DNA of 64,000 bases from Streptomyces griseoviridis. GTDB lineage: Bacteria > Actinomycetota > Actinomycetes > Streptomycetales > Streptomycetaceae. Of the stretch, positions 33,583 through 41,655 are shown in pieces. The stretch lies in NCBI RefSeq assembly GCF_005222485.1, contig NZ_CP029078.1, positions 3,376,001-3,440,000 of the forward strand, written 5' to 3'. Made by a program: the position numbers and the translations under genes. The notes under the pieces were generated by a model, which made no database searches, was not told the origin of the DNA, and saw only the letters and a list, made by a program, of their open reading frames with translations. Every line of letters starts with the position of its first letter. Positions within the stretch are counted from its first letter, which is position 1.

Positions 33583-34437
33583 TCAGCTCGCGGCCAGATC
33601 CTTGTGGACCGCCTTGGCGACGCCCTGGATGGTCGCGATGCCGTAGTTCATGGTGCTGTTGCCGTGGGTGAGCACCGTCATCGCGTAGTCGTGGCCGCCG
33701 CCGGTGAAGGTGCCGACGCTGTGCACCCGCCAGCCGTGGGTGGCCCGTGACAGCCAGCCGTTCTTGACGTGCCAGGCGACGCCCGCGGGTGCTCCGTACG
33801 GGGTGCCCCAGCGCTGGGCGGTGACGACCTGGCCCATCAGCTTGAGGGTGTAGGCGCGGGAGTTGTCGCTGAGGACCGTGTTCGGGGCGTTGACCAGCTT
33901 GAGCAGTTTCTGCTCGTCGGTGACGGTGATCTGGGTCAGGCCCCAGTAGCCGTTCGCGCCCGGCTTGGTCTGGGTCATGCCGGCGGCGGTGAGGAAGCCC
34001 TTGATCTTCGTCATGCCGAGCTGCTTCCAGAGCTTGCTGGTCGCGGCGTTGTCCGACTTGGTGATCATGGCTTTGGTGAGGGTGTTCTCGGTGGCCGTGA
34101 GATACCGGCCGTGCTTCTTCGCGTCCCAGAGCAGGGTGGCCAGGACGGTGACCTTGACGACGCTCGCCGAGTCGTAGGCGCTGGAGGCGCGGAGCGAGCA
34201 GGTCGTCCTGGTGGTGCGGTCGTAGAGGCCGACGGCGACCGTGCCCTTGCGGTGGGCGAGGGCGGCGGTGATGTCCTTCTGGAGCTTGGTCGCGAGACCC
34301 GCCTTCGCCGAGGTGCAGCTGACGGCGGGGGTGGCGGCGCTCGCGGGCGAGGCCGCCACGCAGGGTATGAGGAGGCCGGCGCCGAGCACGGCGGCGACGG
34401 CCGGCCCTCTGCGGCGGCGGGACGTCTGGTGAGTCAT
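33583..34437 (-). CDS. Secreted class A beta-lactamase-like serine hydrolase
   Basis: 284 aa. A signal peptide (to about residue 34) precedes a penicillin-binding fold. The active-site motifs are SVVK (S92-K95), SDN (S128-N130) and KNG (K225-G227, in place of KTG/KSG). The class A omega-loop glutamate motif is not clear. It may therefore be a DD-peptidase-like or non-hydrolytic relative rather than a true resistance enzyme. Direct and inverted CGATGTT repeats lie in the promoter region (34495-34530). Two cysteines (C41, C80) could form a disulfide. Confidence 0.82.
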   Translation of the reverse strand: MTHQTSRRRRGPAVAAVLGAGLLIPCVAASPASAATPAVSCTSAKAGLATKLQKDITAALAHRKGTVAVGLYDRTTRTTCSLRASSAYDSASVVKVTVLATLLWDAKKHGRYLTATENTLTKAMITKSDNAATSKLWKQLGMTKIKGFLTAAGMTQTKPGANGYWGLTQITVTDEQKLLKLVNAPNTVLSDNSRAYTLKLMGQVVTAQRWGTPYGAPAGVAWHVKNGWLSRATHGWRVHSVGTFTGGGHDYAMTVLTHGNSTMNYGIATIQGVAKAVHKDLAAS

Positions 34438-34494
34438 GCCGGGGTTGACTCACCAGTTCCCTCGAAGGGTTGTACGAACGGGTGAGTTTTTCGC

Positions 34495-34530
34495 CGATGT
34501 TTACCGATGTTTACCGAAGTTCAACATCGT
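34495..34530. repeat. CGATGTT direct/inverted repeats in a divergent-facing promoter region
   Basis: CCGATGTTTAC occurs twice in tandem, followed by CCGAAGTTCAAC and ending in AACATCG, the inverse of CGATGTT. It lies 60-90 bp before the start of the minus-strand beta-lactamase-like gene, where an operator would be expected. Confidence 0.55.
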
Positions 34531-34566
34531 TTTGTCCGCGGGTGCTCGGGATCGATCACTCGATGC

Positions 34567-34656
34567 GGGGGGGGGCGCGGGGAGGGGGGCGTTACGGCCG
34601 TGGCGTGAGCGGCCCGCCCCCGGGGCGTCACTGCCGTGGTGTGAGCGGCCCGCCCC
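34567..34656. repeat. G9 tract and duplicated 31-bp unit
   Basis: A run of nine G (34567-34575) is followed by two 31-bp copies that differ at three positions: 34590-34620 and 34626-34656. Each contains GTGAGCGGCCCGCCCC. CCCCTCGGCGG pieces continue into the terminator at 34701. No gene is supported in the 34438-34747 gap. Confidence 0.7.
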
Positions 34657-34700
34657 TCGGCGGGACCGACTCCGCCCCTCGGCGGGAGCCCTGTGCCCCC

Positions 34701-34734
34701 CCCCTCGGCGGTGCGGGCCCACACCGCCGAGGGG
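34701..34734 (-). terminator. 13-bp stem terminator of the DUF4232-like gene
   Basis: CCCCTCGGCGGTG and CACCGCCGAGGGG form a perfect 13-bp stem around an 8-nt loop, directly beyond the stop (34748) of the minus-strand gene. Confidence 0.78.
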
Positions 34735-34747
34735 ACGGGCGGGTGGA

Positions 34748-35251
34748 TCAGGCGCCGCGCCGGACCGGTCCGACGACGGTGCCCGGGGCGACCTTGAGCC
34801 GGCCCTCGGCGACGGACGTGCCCGGGATCACACCACCCGGCGCGCGCAGCGTGAACGACGCCTCGTTCGCGGCCTTGGCGCGGCGGCCGTTGGGCACCTG
34901 GATGTCGAAGTGCACCGGGTGGCCGGGGCCGAAGGTCACCACGGTCCGCTGGTCGCCGTAGCGTCCGGCGGTGACGGGGACCCTCCTGCCGTGCTCGGTG
35001 AACCGCACGTCCGTCGGCGAACCGGCGAGCCGGCAGGACTCGTAGCCGCGCGGCGCGGTCAGGGTGACCCGGTAGTGGCTGTGCCCGGCGCTGGCGGGGG
35101 CCGGGGTGATCTTCGCGAGGTGGTTGGCCGGACGGCACGCGGACGGCGCGCTGCCCGCCGCCGGCGCGGCCTGCGCGGCTCCGGCGGCGACCCCGCCCGA
35201 CAGCACGGCGGCGGCCAGCGTGACGGCGATCATCCGGTGGGTACGCATCAT
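34748..35251 (-). CDS. Secreted DUF4232-like protein
   Basis: 167 aa. A signal peptide (MIAVTLAAAVLSGGVAAGAAQA, seen as MIAVTLAAAVLSGG then VAAGAAQA) is followed by an immunoglobulin-like domain. It starts at SACRPANHLAKITPAPAS and has a second cysteine in YESCRLAGSPTDV. This pattern, with paired cysteines and a GxPxDV motif, is that of DUF4232 proteins common in Streptomyces; their role is unknown. Two successive ATGs (35251, 35248) with an AAGGAGCG site upstream mark the start. The gene has its own terminator. Confidence 0.72.
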   Translation of the reverse strand: MMRTHRMIAVTLAAAVLSGGVAAGAAQAAPAAGSAPSACRPANHLAKITPAPASAGHSHYRVTLTAPRGYESCRLAGSPTDVRFTEHGRRVPVTAGRYGDQRTVVTFGPGHPVHFDIQVPNGRRAKAANEASFTLRAPGGVIPGTSVAEGRLKVAPGTVVGPVRRGA

Positions 35252-35463
35252 GAACGCTCCTTGCCTGTTCGACGGCCCCGCGAGTGGTCACCGCGGAGCC
35301 GGGGTCGTCTCGACTGCTTCCCGACCCCTTCGCGAGAAATGTCCCAGGAACGTCACAGGCGCACACGGCGGACGGTGCCTCTATTACCGACCTCTCACCC
35401 ATCCACAGGCTGCCCCCAGGCTGGGCACAGCCGCCACCCAAGGCGCGTCTGCATGGTGCCCTG

Positions 35464-37755
35464 GTGACATCTGCCACCGATCCACTCCCCCACCCGAACG
35501 TGTCCCCCGACTGGGCGCCGCCGGCCCCGCCCGCCGCGCCCCCGGACCGGGCGCCACGCTGGTCGCTGCCCGCGCTGATCGCGATCCTGGTGCTGGCCGC
35601 CGTGCTGTACTCCTGGAACCTCTCGGGGTCGAGCCTCAACAGCTTCTACAGCGCCGCCGTCTACAGCGGGACCGAGAGCTGGAAGGCCTGGTTCTTCGGC
35701 TCGCTCGACGCCGGGAACTTCCTGACCGTCGACAAGCCGCCGTTCGCGCTGATGGTCATGGGCCTGTCCTGCCGGGTCCTCGGCTTCGGCACCTGGCAGA
35801 TGATGGTGCCCGAGGTCGGGGCCGCGCTCGGCACGATCTGGATCCTGCACTCCTCCGTGAAGCGGACGTTCGGGCACCCGGCGGCGGCGATCGCCGCGCT
35901 CGTCCTCGCCCTGACCCCCATCACGGTCGCCATCAACCGGGACAACAACCCCGACACCATCCTGGTGCTGCTGATGGTGTCCGGCGCGGCCCTCGCGCTG
36001 CGCGCCACCCGCGACGACCGGCTGCTGCCGCTGATCGGCTCGGCGGTCTGCTTCGGCCTCGCCTTCAACACCAAGATGCTCCAGGGCTACATCGCGCTGC
36101 CCGCGGTCTTCGCGGTGTACGTGGTCGCGTCGAGGCTCGGCTGGAAGAGGAAGGCCGTCAACCTGGCGCTGGCCGCGGTCGCGCTGGCCGTCTCCAGCTT
36201 CTGGTGGGCGACGGCCGTCTCCCTGGTCCCGGCCGACGACCGCCCGTACATCGGCGGCTCGACGGACGGCTCGGCCTGGAACCTGATCATGGGCTACAAC
36301 GGCCTCGGCCGGGTCCTCGGCGGCGAGGGCAACGGCGGCGGTGGCGGTGGAGGCGGCGGCACCTTCGCCGGCACCGCGGGCATCGGCCGCATGTTCAACG
36401 ACATCCTCGGCGGCCAGATCTCCTGGCTGATCCCCTTCGCGGGCATCGCGCTCGTGGCCGGCCTCGTCCGGTGCGGGCGGGCCCCGCGCACCGACCTCAC
36501 CCGGGCCGGGCTGATCCTGTGGGGCGGCTGGCTGGTCCTGCACTACCTGACCTTCGCGATGGCCGAGGGCACCATGCACCCGTACTACACGACCGCCCTC
36601 GCGCCCGGGATCGCGGCGCTCACCGGGGCGGGCGGAGTCATGCTGTGGCGCGCGTTCCGCGGCGGCGACGCCCGCTGGACGTGGGTGCTGCCCGTGGCCC
36701 TCGCGGTCACCGGCGGGTGGGCCGTCGTGGTGCTGCGCCGGGCCACCGACTGGAACACCTGGCTGTGGCCGGCCGTCGGCGTGCTGATGGCTCTCGCGGT
36801 CGCCGGTCTGCTGGTGTTCCGCTCCGGTGACCGGGCCAGGCTGCTGGCCGCGTCGGTGGCGGCGGCGATCGTCGCCGCGCTGGCGGGCCCGGCGGCCTAC
36901 GCGGCCTCACCCGCGCTCAGCTCCGCCTCGGGCGGCATGGGCGGCACCAACCCGACGGCGGGCCCGTCGGCCGGCGGCGGCTTCGGCGGCGGTCCTGGTG
37001 GCGGCCGCGGCGGCGGCCAGGGCATGCCGGGCGGCACCCGGCAGGACGGCGGCCAGGCGAACGGCGAGTTCCCCGGCGGCGGCCAACAGGGCGCGGGCCA
37101 GGGCGGAACGCCCCCGGGCGGCGACGGAACGGGCGAGGCCCCGCAGGGCGGCGGAGCCCCCAGCGGTGCCCCGAGCGGCGGAACGTCGGGCGGCGCGGGC
37201 GGGGAGTTCCCCGGCGGCGGGATGCCTGGCGGCGGTCAGATGCCCGGCGGCAACGGCGGCGGCGCGCCGGGCGGGATGGGCGGCGGCGGGATGGGCGGCG
37301 GCCCCGGCGGCGGGACGGGCGGCGCCGACAGCGGGCTGATCACGTACCTGGAGAAGCACCAGGACGGCGCGACCTGGCTGCTGGCGGTCTCCAACTCGCA
37401 GAGCGCGGGCCAGCTGATCCTCAGCTCGGGGAAGCCGGTCATCTCCATGTGGGGCTTCACCGGCTCCGACCGGGCGATGACCCTGGCCAAGCTCAAGGAG
37501 CTGGTGAAGAAGGGCGAGTTGCACTACATCCAGCTCGGTGGCGGCGGGATGGGCATGGGCGGCGACAACAGCCTGAGCCAGGAGATCACCACATGGGTGC
37601 AGAAGCACGGGACGGCGGTGAAGGAGAGCGCGTACAGCACGAGCGCGGGGACGGGGTCGGACTCGACGTCGGGCTCGAAGACGGAGAAGGAGTCGGGCTC
37701 CTCGACGTCGAACACGTCGACGGTCTACCGGCTGGACCCGGCGGACGTCGGCTGA
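35464..37755 (+). CDS. GT39/ArnT-like membrane glycosyltransferase with Gly-rich segment
   Basis: 763 aa. A Pro-rich cytoplasmic N-terminus leads into a GT-C membrane domain. Catalytic-loop residues are seen in FLTVDKPPFALM (Asp) and INRDNNPDT. About twelve helices extend to residue ~490. Residues ~490-625 are a Gly/Pro/Gln low-complexity segment. A ~110-residue soluble domain (YLEKHQDGATWLLAV onward) and a Ser/Thr tail follow. Family members transfer a sugar from a polyprenyl-phosphate donor to protein or lipid outside the membrane. The start is uncertain: GTG 35464 has no clear ribosome site, and the frame is open to 35284. A 13-bp stem terminator follows. Confidence 0.82.
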   Translation: MTSATDPLPHPNVSPDWAPPAPPAAPPDRAPRWSLPALIAILVLAAVLYSWNLSGSSLNSFYSAAVYSGTESWKAWFFGSLDAGNFLTVDKPPFALMVMGLSCRVLGFGTWQMMVPEVGAALGTIWILHSSVKRTFGHPAAAIAALVLALTPITVAINRDNNPDTILVLLMVSGAALALRATRDDRLLPLIGSAVCFGLAFNTKMLQGYIALPAVFAVYVVASRLGWKRKAVNLALAAVALAVSSFWWATAVSLVPADDRPYIGGSTDGSAWNLIMGYNGLGRVLGGEGNGGGGGGGGGTFAGTAGIGRMFNDILGGQISWLIPFAGIALVAGLVRCGRAPRTDLTRAGLILWGGWLVLHYLTFAMAEGTMHPYYTTALAPGIAALTGAGGVMLWRAFRGGDARWTWVLPVALAVTGGWAVVVLRRATDWNTWLWPAVGVLMALAVAGLLVFRSGDRARLLAASVAAAIVAALAGPAAYAASPALSSASGGMGGTNPTAGPSAGGGFGGGPGGGRGGGQGMPGGTRQDGGQANGEFPGGGQQGAGQGGTPPGGDGTGEAPQGGGAPSGAPSGGTSGGAGGEFPGGGMPGGGQMPGGNGGGAPGGMGGGGMGGGPGGGTGGADSGLITYLEKHQDGATWLLAVSNSQSAGQLILSSGKPVISMWGFTGSDRAMTLAKLKELVKKGELHYIQLGGGGMGMGGDNSLSQEITTWVQKHGTAVKESAYSTSAGTGSDSTSGSKTEKESGSSTSNTSTVYRLDPADVG

Positions 37756-37797
37756 TTCCAGGAGGCCATGCCGGCCCACCGCACCACTGAGCCCCTC

Positions 37798-37829
37798 AAC
37801 CGCCCCCGGCCGTACCGCCGGGGGCGGTT
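37798..37829 (+). terminator. 13-bp stem terminator after the GT39 gene
   Basis: AACCGCCCCCGGC and GCCGGGGGCGGTT pair perfectly around a 6-nt loop, 43 bp after the stop codon. Confidence 0.8.
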
Positions 37830-37974
37830 CCGTACGGTCAACTCGCGTAGACACGCCCCGATTTGCCGAACCCCGTCACCGAACGGTCACGCCGCGTTTA
37901 TTTACATGGCCGCATGTTCATGCCAATCTCCCGTCTGCCGCCTCATTCAACCCGCGTAGATGGGACCCCCCTTC

Positions 37975-38778
37975 ATGTTGGCGACGCGCATACGCAGCTG
38001 GAAGTCGGTGGCTCTGACGAGCGCCGCCGTTCTGGTCGGTCTGTCGGCCCCCACGCTGACGGCGACCCCGGCAGCGGCCACGACGACCGCGTACGACTCG
38101 ACGTACTACAAGAACGCGATCGGGAAGACCGGCACCAGCCTCAAGTCCTCGCTGCACACGATCATCAGCAGCCAGAGCAAGATCTCGTACTCCGCGGTCT
38201 GGGACGCCCTGAAGGCGACCGACCAGGACCCGAACAACAGCAGCAACGTGATCCTGCTGTACAGCGGGGTCTCCCGCGCCAAGTCCCTCAACGGCGGCGA
38301 CGTCGGCGACTGGAACCGCGAGCACACCTGGGCGAAGTCGCACGGCAACTTCGGCGAGGCGACCGGCCCCGGCACCGACCTGCACCACCTGCGGGCCGCC
38401 GACGTCCAGGTCAACAGCACCCGCGGCAACCTGGACTTCGACAACGGCGGCAGCTCGGTCACCAACGGCGGCGGCAGCAAGGTCGACTCCGACTCGTTCG
38501 AGCCGCGCGACGCGGACAAGGGCGACGTGGCCCGCATGATCCTCTACATGGCCGTGCGCTACGAGGGCGACGACGGCTGGGCGGACCTGGAGCCCAACGA
38601 GAAGGTCAACAACGGCAGCAACCCGTACATCGGGAAGCTCGCGGTCCTGAAGCAGTGGAACGAACAGGACCCGCCGAGCGCCTTCGAGGAGAAGCGCAAC
38701 GACGTCATCTACAACACGTACCAGCACAACCGGAACCCGTTCATCGACCACCCGGAGTGGGTCGAGGCGATCTGGTAG
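37975..38778 (+). CDS. Secreted endonuclease I-family nuclease
   Basis: 267 aa from ATG 37975; an in-frame ATG at 37960 adds five residues. A Sec signal peptide ends near TPAAA. The nuclease core has the DWNREHTWAKSHGNFG motif, with the catalytic His, and DLHHLRAADVQVNSTRGN, typical of the bacterial EndA/endonuclease I (beta-beta-alpha metal) family. A C-terminal NRNPFIDHPEWVEAIW matches the family end. It should cleave DNA, perhaps RNA, outside the cell for nutrient recovery. A strong terminator lies 17 bp downstream. Confidence 0.92.
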   Translation: MLATRIRSWKSVALTSAAVLVGLSAPTLTATPAAATTTAYDSTYYKNAIGKTGTSLKSSLHTIISSQSKISYSAVWDALKATDQDPNNSSNVILLYSGVSRAKSLNGGDVGDWNREHTWAKSHGNFGEATGPGTDLHHLRAADVQVNSTRGNLDFDNGGSSVTNGGGSKVDSDSFEPRDADKGDVARMILYMAVRYEGDDGWADLEPNEKVNNGSNPYIGKLAVLKQWNEQDPPSAFEEKRNDVIYNTYQHNRNPFIDHPEWVEAIW

Positions 38779-38794
38779 AGCGGCGGCAGCGACA

Positions 38795-38829
38795 CTGAAC
38801 TCCCCTGCCGAGCGGGGGAGTTCAGCTTT
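38795..38829. terminator. Bidirectional 11-bp stem terminator
   Basis: CTGAACTCCCC (38795-38805) and GGGGAGTTCAG (38815-38825) form a perfect stem followed by CTTTT. It lies between convergent genes, so it can serve both. Confidence 0.85.
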
Positions 38830-38832
38830 TCC

Positions 38833-39222
38833 TCAGGGCTGAGGACAGCCCCCAGACACCTCGGCGTCATCGCGGACGGAGAGCCGGGCACCCCTGCTCC
38901 GGGCGACGCGGTGCACGTCATGGAGTGATTCGGTCAACCGGGCGGCGAGGAGACGGAGCTGAGGGGCGGTGGCCGTGGGGTCACCGAGCAGATCAGCGGC
39001 GTGGTCGAGGAGGTCGTCCGCCATGCCGAGCTGGATGGCCTCGATGTTGTCCGCGACGCGGGAGAGGTGACTGGTGCCGCCGCTGCCGGTGAGGAGATAG
39101 CAGGGGTTGCCATCGGAGTTGGACCAAGGGAGCAGCCGCGGTGGTGGCGCTGGCGCTGGCGGTTCGATGATGCGGGCGACATGACACGACACGTCGTCAA
39201 CTCCCGTGTGGTTGAGAGCCAT
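38833..39222 (-). CDS. Hypothetical protein next to HTH-TPR regulator
   Basis: 129 aa, not recognised. The N-terminal third is Pro-rich and mentions a possible nucleic-acid or ligand segment WSNSDGNPCYLLTG. The C-terminal part is predicted helical (RVADNIEAIQLGMADDLLDHAADLL, quoted as NIEAIQLGMADDLLDHAA). Proteins of this shape are often found divergent from HTH-TPR regulators in Streptomyces, which suggests they work together. The start ATG at 39222 lies 172 bp from the divergent gene. Confidence 0.65.
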   Translation of the reverse strand: MALNHTGVDDVSCHVARIIEPPAPAPPPRLLPWSNSDGNPCYLLTGSGGTSHLSRVADNIEAIQLGMADDLLDHAADLLGDPTATAPQLRLLAARLTESLHDVHRVARSRGARLSVRDDAEVSGGCPQP

Positions 39223-39394
39223 GCCCCCGGCCGTCAGCGGCGTTGGGGGCTTTCCTTACGGCCGAGATCCTTCGGCGCCTGTGCAAGAGGTAACCGCTCG
39301 GACACCCTCCGCAGGTACCGTTGGATGACGGCGGGACCGTGAACGCCGTGAACGCCGTCGCCGGACACCACGCAAGCCGCCGGGAGTTGAGGAC

Positions 39395-40744
39395 ATGACA
39401 CGGAGGCGCACCCCCAACCTCGCCCTGAACCATCTGCTCGAACAGGCACGATGGACCAGGACCCAGCTCGCGCGACAGGTCAACCGCCTCGGCCCCCAAG
39501 CAGGACTCGACCTTACGTACGACCGCACCGCGGTCGCCCACTGGATTGCCGGAGTCCAGCCGAAACGGCAGGTCAGGGCCCTGATCGTCGAAGCCCTCTC
39601 GGCACGGCTCGGACGGCCCGTCACCCACGCTGAAGCCGGCCTGGCAGCCGCGCCGCCAGTCGCCGGGTCCCCGTCGGCCAACACCGTGGAGGAACTGGTC
39701 GACCTCGGAAGGGCAACCATGGATCCGTCCCGCCGCACCCTGCTGGCCGCCACGGTCTTCTCCGCCGCACTGTCGGTTCCGGCGTTCGCCCTCCCCGCGC
39801 GAGCGGCGGACGAATCGGCGACTCCCCACAAGAGGACCGTCCGTATCGGTGCGTCGCAGGTGCGGTCGATCCGCACCATGACCGACCGGATCGCGGACAT
39901 CCTCGACGAACTCGGCGCCGGGCACGCGATGCCCATGGCCTCCGCGTTCCTCGTCAACACCGTCGGCCCCTGGCTCCAGGCACAGGCCACGGAGCCCGTC
40001 CGCAAGGACATGCTGGCCGCCGCGTCCGACCTCACGTACCTGACCGGCTGGATGGCCATGTACGAGAAGGCACACGGCCTCGGCCAGCGCTACTACGTGC
40101 AGGCCCTCGACCTGGCGCGCGCGGCGGAGGATCACGCGACCTACTGCCGGACCCTGCGCGGCATGTCCCTCCAGGCGTCCAACCTGGGCTACGGCCCCAA
40201 GGCCCTGGAACTCGCGGACTCCGCGGCGGAGGCGGCCCCCTCCGCCGGCCCGCGCCTGGTGGCGTTCCTACGCGGCCAGCAGGCCCACTCCGCGGCCATG
40301 GTGGGCCTGCGGCAGCAAGCCCACACCCGCCTGAAGGAGGCGGAGGACGCGCTGTCGAAGGCCGACGACCAGAGAGACGCGATCGGCGGCTACGACCGGA
40401 CCGCCTACCTCTTCCACGTCTCCCACGTCCTCCACGAGGAGAAGGATCTCGCGGGCTCGATCAGAGCCCTGAAACAGTCGATCCGCCTCCAGCCGAAACA
40501 GGAACGCCAGGGCCGTGTGCACGCCTACGCCCTGCTCGCCCAACGCCAGCTCCGCATCGGCCACCTGGACGCGGCCTGCGAGAGCTGGTCACGGTTCCTG
40601 GACGAGTACGAACACGTCTCGTCGAACCGGGGTGACGACCACTTCCGCACGATGAGCACGGAACTGCGACGCCACCCGACCGCCCAGCCTGTACGCGAAC
40701 TCACCCTCCGCGCGAGGGATGTGGCCGCGGCCAAGGCGGCGTAG
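39395..40744 (+). CDS. XRE-like HTH regulator with TPR repeats
   Basis: 449 aa. Residues ~5-85 form an XRE-type helix-turn-helix (TRTQLARQVNRLG, then DRTAVAHWIAGVQPKRQV). Residues ~170-440 are helical TPR-like repeats (for example GLGQRYYVQALDLARAAEDH and LKEAEDALSKADDQRDA). Between them lies an odd hydrophobic stretch, DPSRRTLLAATVFSAALSVPAFA (quoted in part: SRRTLLAATVFSAALSV), resembling a twin-arginine signal inside the protein. TPR regulators of this kind commonly respond to peptides or partner proteins. A divergent small gene is the likely partner. Confidence 0.8.
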   Translation: MTRRRTPNLALNHLLEQARWTRTQLARQVNRLGPQAGLDLTYDRTAVAHWIAGVQPKRQVRALIVEALSARLGRPVTHAEAGLAAAPPVAGSPSANTVEELVDLGRATMDPSRRTLLAATVFSAALSVPAFALPARAADESATPHKRTVRIGASQVRSIRTMTDRIADILDELGAGHAMPMASAFLVNTVGPWLQAQATEPVRKDMLAAASDLTYLTGWMAMYEKAHGLGQRYYVQALDLARAAEDHATYCRTLRGMSLQASNLGYGPKALELADSAAEAAPSAGPRLVAFLRGQQAHSAAMVGLRQQAHTRLKEAEDALSKADDQRDAIGGYDRTAYLFHVSHVLHEEKDLAGSIRALKQSIRLQPKQERQGRVHAYALLAQRQLRIGHLDAACESWSRFLDEYEHVSSNRGDDHFRTMSTELRRHPTAQPVRELTLRARDVAAAKAA

Positions 40745-40890
40745 ACCGCGGGTCGCGGCGACCTCACATAAATCCGGGCAGCAAGGAGGCCGCCGTCCGA
40801 TGACAGCGGCCTCTCGATGCGCCGACGGCGTTCGCGATAGTGTCGAGACCGCCGCACACCGCACCGAACAGCGCATATGAGGAGATCCTG

Positions 40891-41190
40891 GTGGTCGACG
40901 CTCCCGTCCCCCCGCCGGACCGGCCTGCCGCACCGGACGACGCCGTGACCGTGAAACTCACCTACACCGGCAGCCAGGCCGAGGTGCTGCGCACGCTTGC
41001 CCTCCTGGAGGGGCGCACGCCCGAGGAGATCGCGCTCGACCACATCGCCCGCGGCATCCCGCTCTCCTTCTCCTCCTCGTTCGGAGAGGACTCGGACGCG
41101 ATGGCGGCACTGAACCGTGCCATGTTCGACGGCCCTTCCGATCTGGCCGCACAGTCCGGCCGGAACCTGTTCGAGGAAGGCGACCGTTGA
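40891..41190 (+). CDS. Putative antitoxin of a VapBC-type pair
   Basis: 99 aa from GTG 40891, with TGAGGAG 6 bp upstream. The upstream-open frame gives a longer but unsupported start. A Pro-rich N-terminus is followed by a VTVKLTYTGSQAEVLRTLALLE segment (quoted: KLTYTGSQAEVLRTLALL) that could be a strand-helix-helix DNA-binding unit, then an acidic C-terminal tail. It is not a recognisable VapB, Phd or AbrB sequence. The role is inferred only from its 4-bp overlap with the PIN-domain gene, the usual antitoxin-toxin order. Confidence 0.65.
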   Translation: MVDAPVPPPDRPAAPDDAVTVKLTYTGSQAEVLRTLALLEGRTPEEIALDHIARGIPLSFSSSFGEDSDAMAALNRAMFDGPSDLAAQSGRNLFEEGDR

Positions 41191-41648
41191 AGCGCCATCT
41201 CTTCGCCGTCGCGGACACGTCGGTTCTCCTGGCCGTCTACAACCGCAAGGACCATCACCACGAAACGTCCGTGCACGCGCTCTCGCTGGTCGATCGGATC
41301 GTGGTCTCGCCGATGGTCCTGGCCGAGCTGGACTATCACCTCACCAGGAAGATCAGCGGCAGAGCCGCCGCAGACGCCCTCGCCAGCATGCGGGCCTGGG
41401 CGGGCACAAACCGACTCACCCTCGCCAGCGTCGGGTGGCCGCTGCTCGCCGAGGCCGAGCGCCTGATGCGCAGGTACGCGGACCAGGACGCCATCGGCAT
41501 CACCGACGCGGTCAACGCCGCACTGGCGTGGACGCTGCCGCAGCCGGTCGTTCTCGCCCTCGACCACCACTACCGGGACGTCATCGCGCCGAGGACCGCG
41601 ACCGAACAGCCTCTTCAGGTGCTGCCGGCCCCTGACCGCTCCCGCTGA
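41187..41648 (+). CDS. PIN-domain ribonuclease toxin (VapC-like)
   Basis: 153 aa. The PIN-domain acidic residues are in place: D10 (VADTSVLL), E47 (VLAELDYHL), an Asp in GITDAVNAA and the Asp of LALDHHY. It should be a metal-dependent RNase of the VapC type. Translation starts at a TTG (41187) overlapping the antitoxin stop by 4 bp; no better start exists. The stop lies 7 bp from the end of the convergent ThDP-enzyme gene. Confidence 0.85.
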   Translation: MKRHLFAVADTSVLLAVYNRKDHHHETSVHALSLVDRIVVSPMVLAELDYHLTRKISGRAAADALASMRAWAGTNRLTLASVGWPLLAEAERLMRRYADQDAIGITDAVNAALAWTLPQPVVLALDHHYRDVIAPRTATEQPLQVLPAPDRSR

Positions 41649-41655
41649 GCCCCCC

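Noticed and set aside
33583..34437. Calling the serine hydrolase an antibiotic-resistance beta-lactamase
   Set aside because: The KNG motif and the unclear omega-loop Glu do not support a specific resistance function.
34567..34575. Nine-G tract as a phase-variation switch
   Set aside because: It lies in non-coding sequence, well away from any start codon, so it cannot shift a reading frame.
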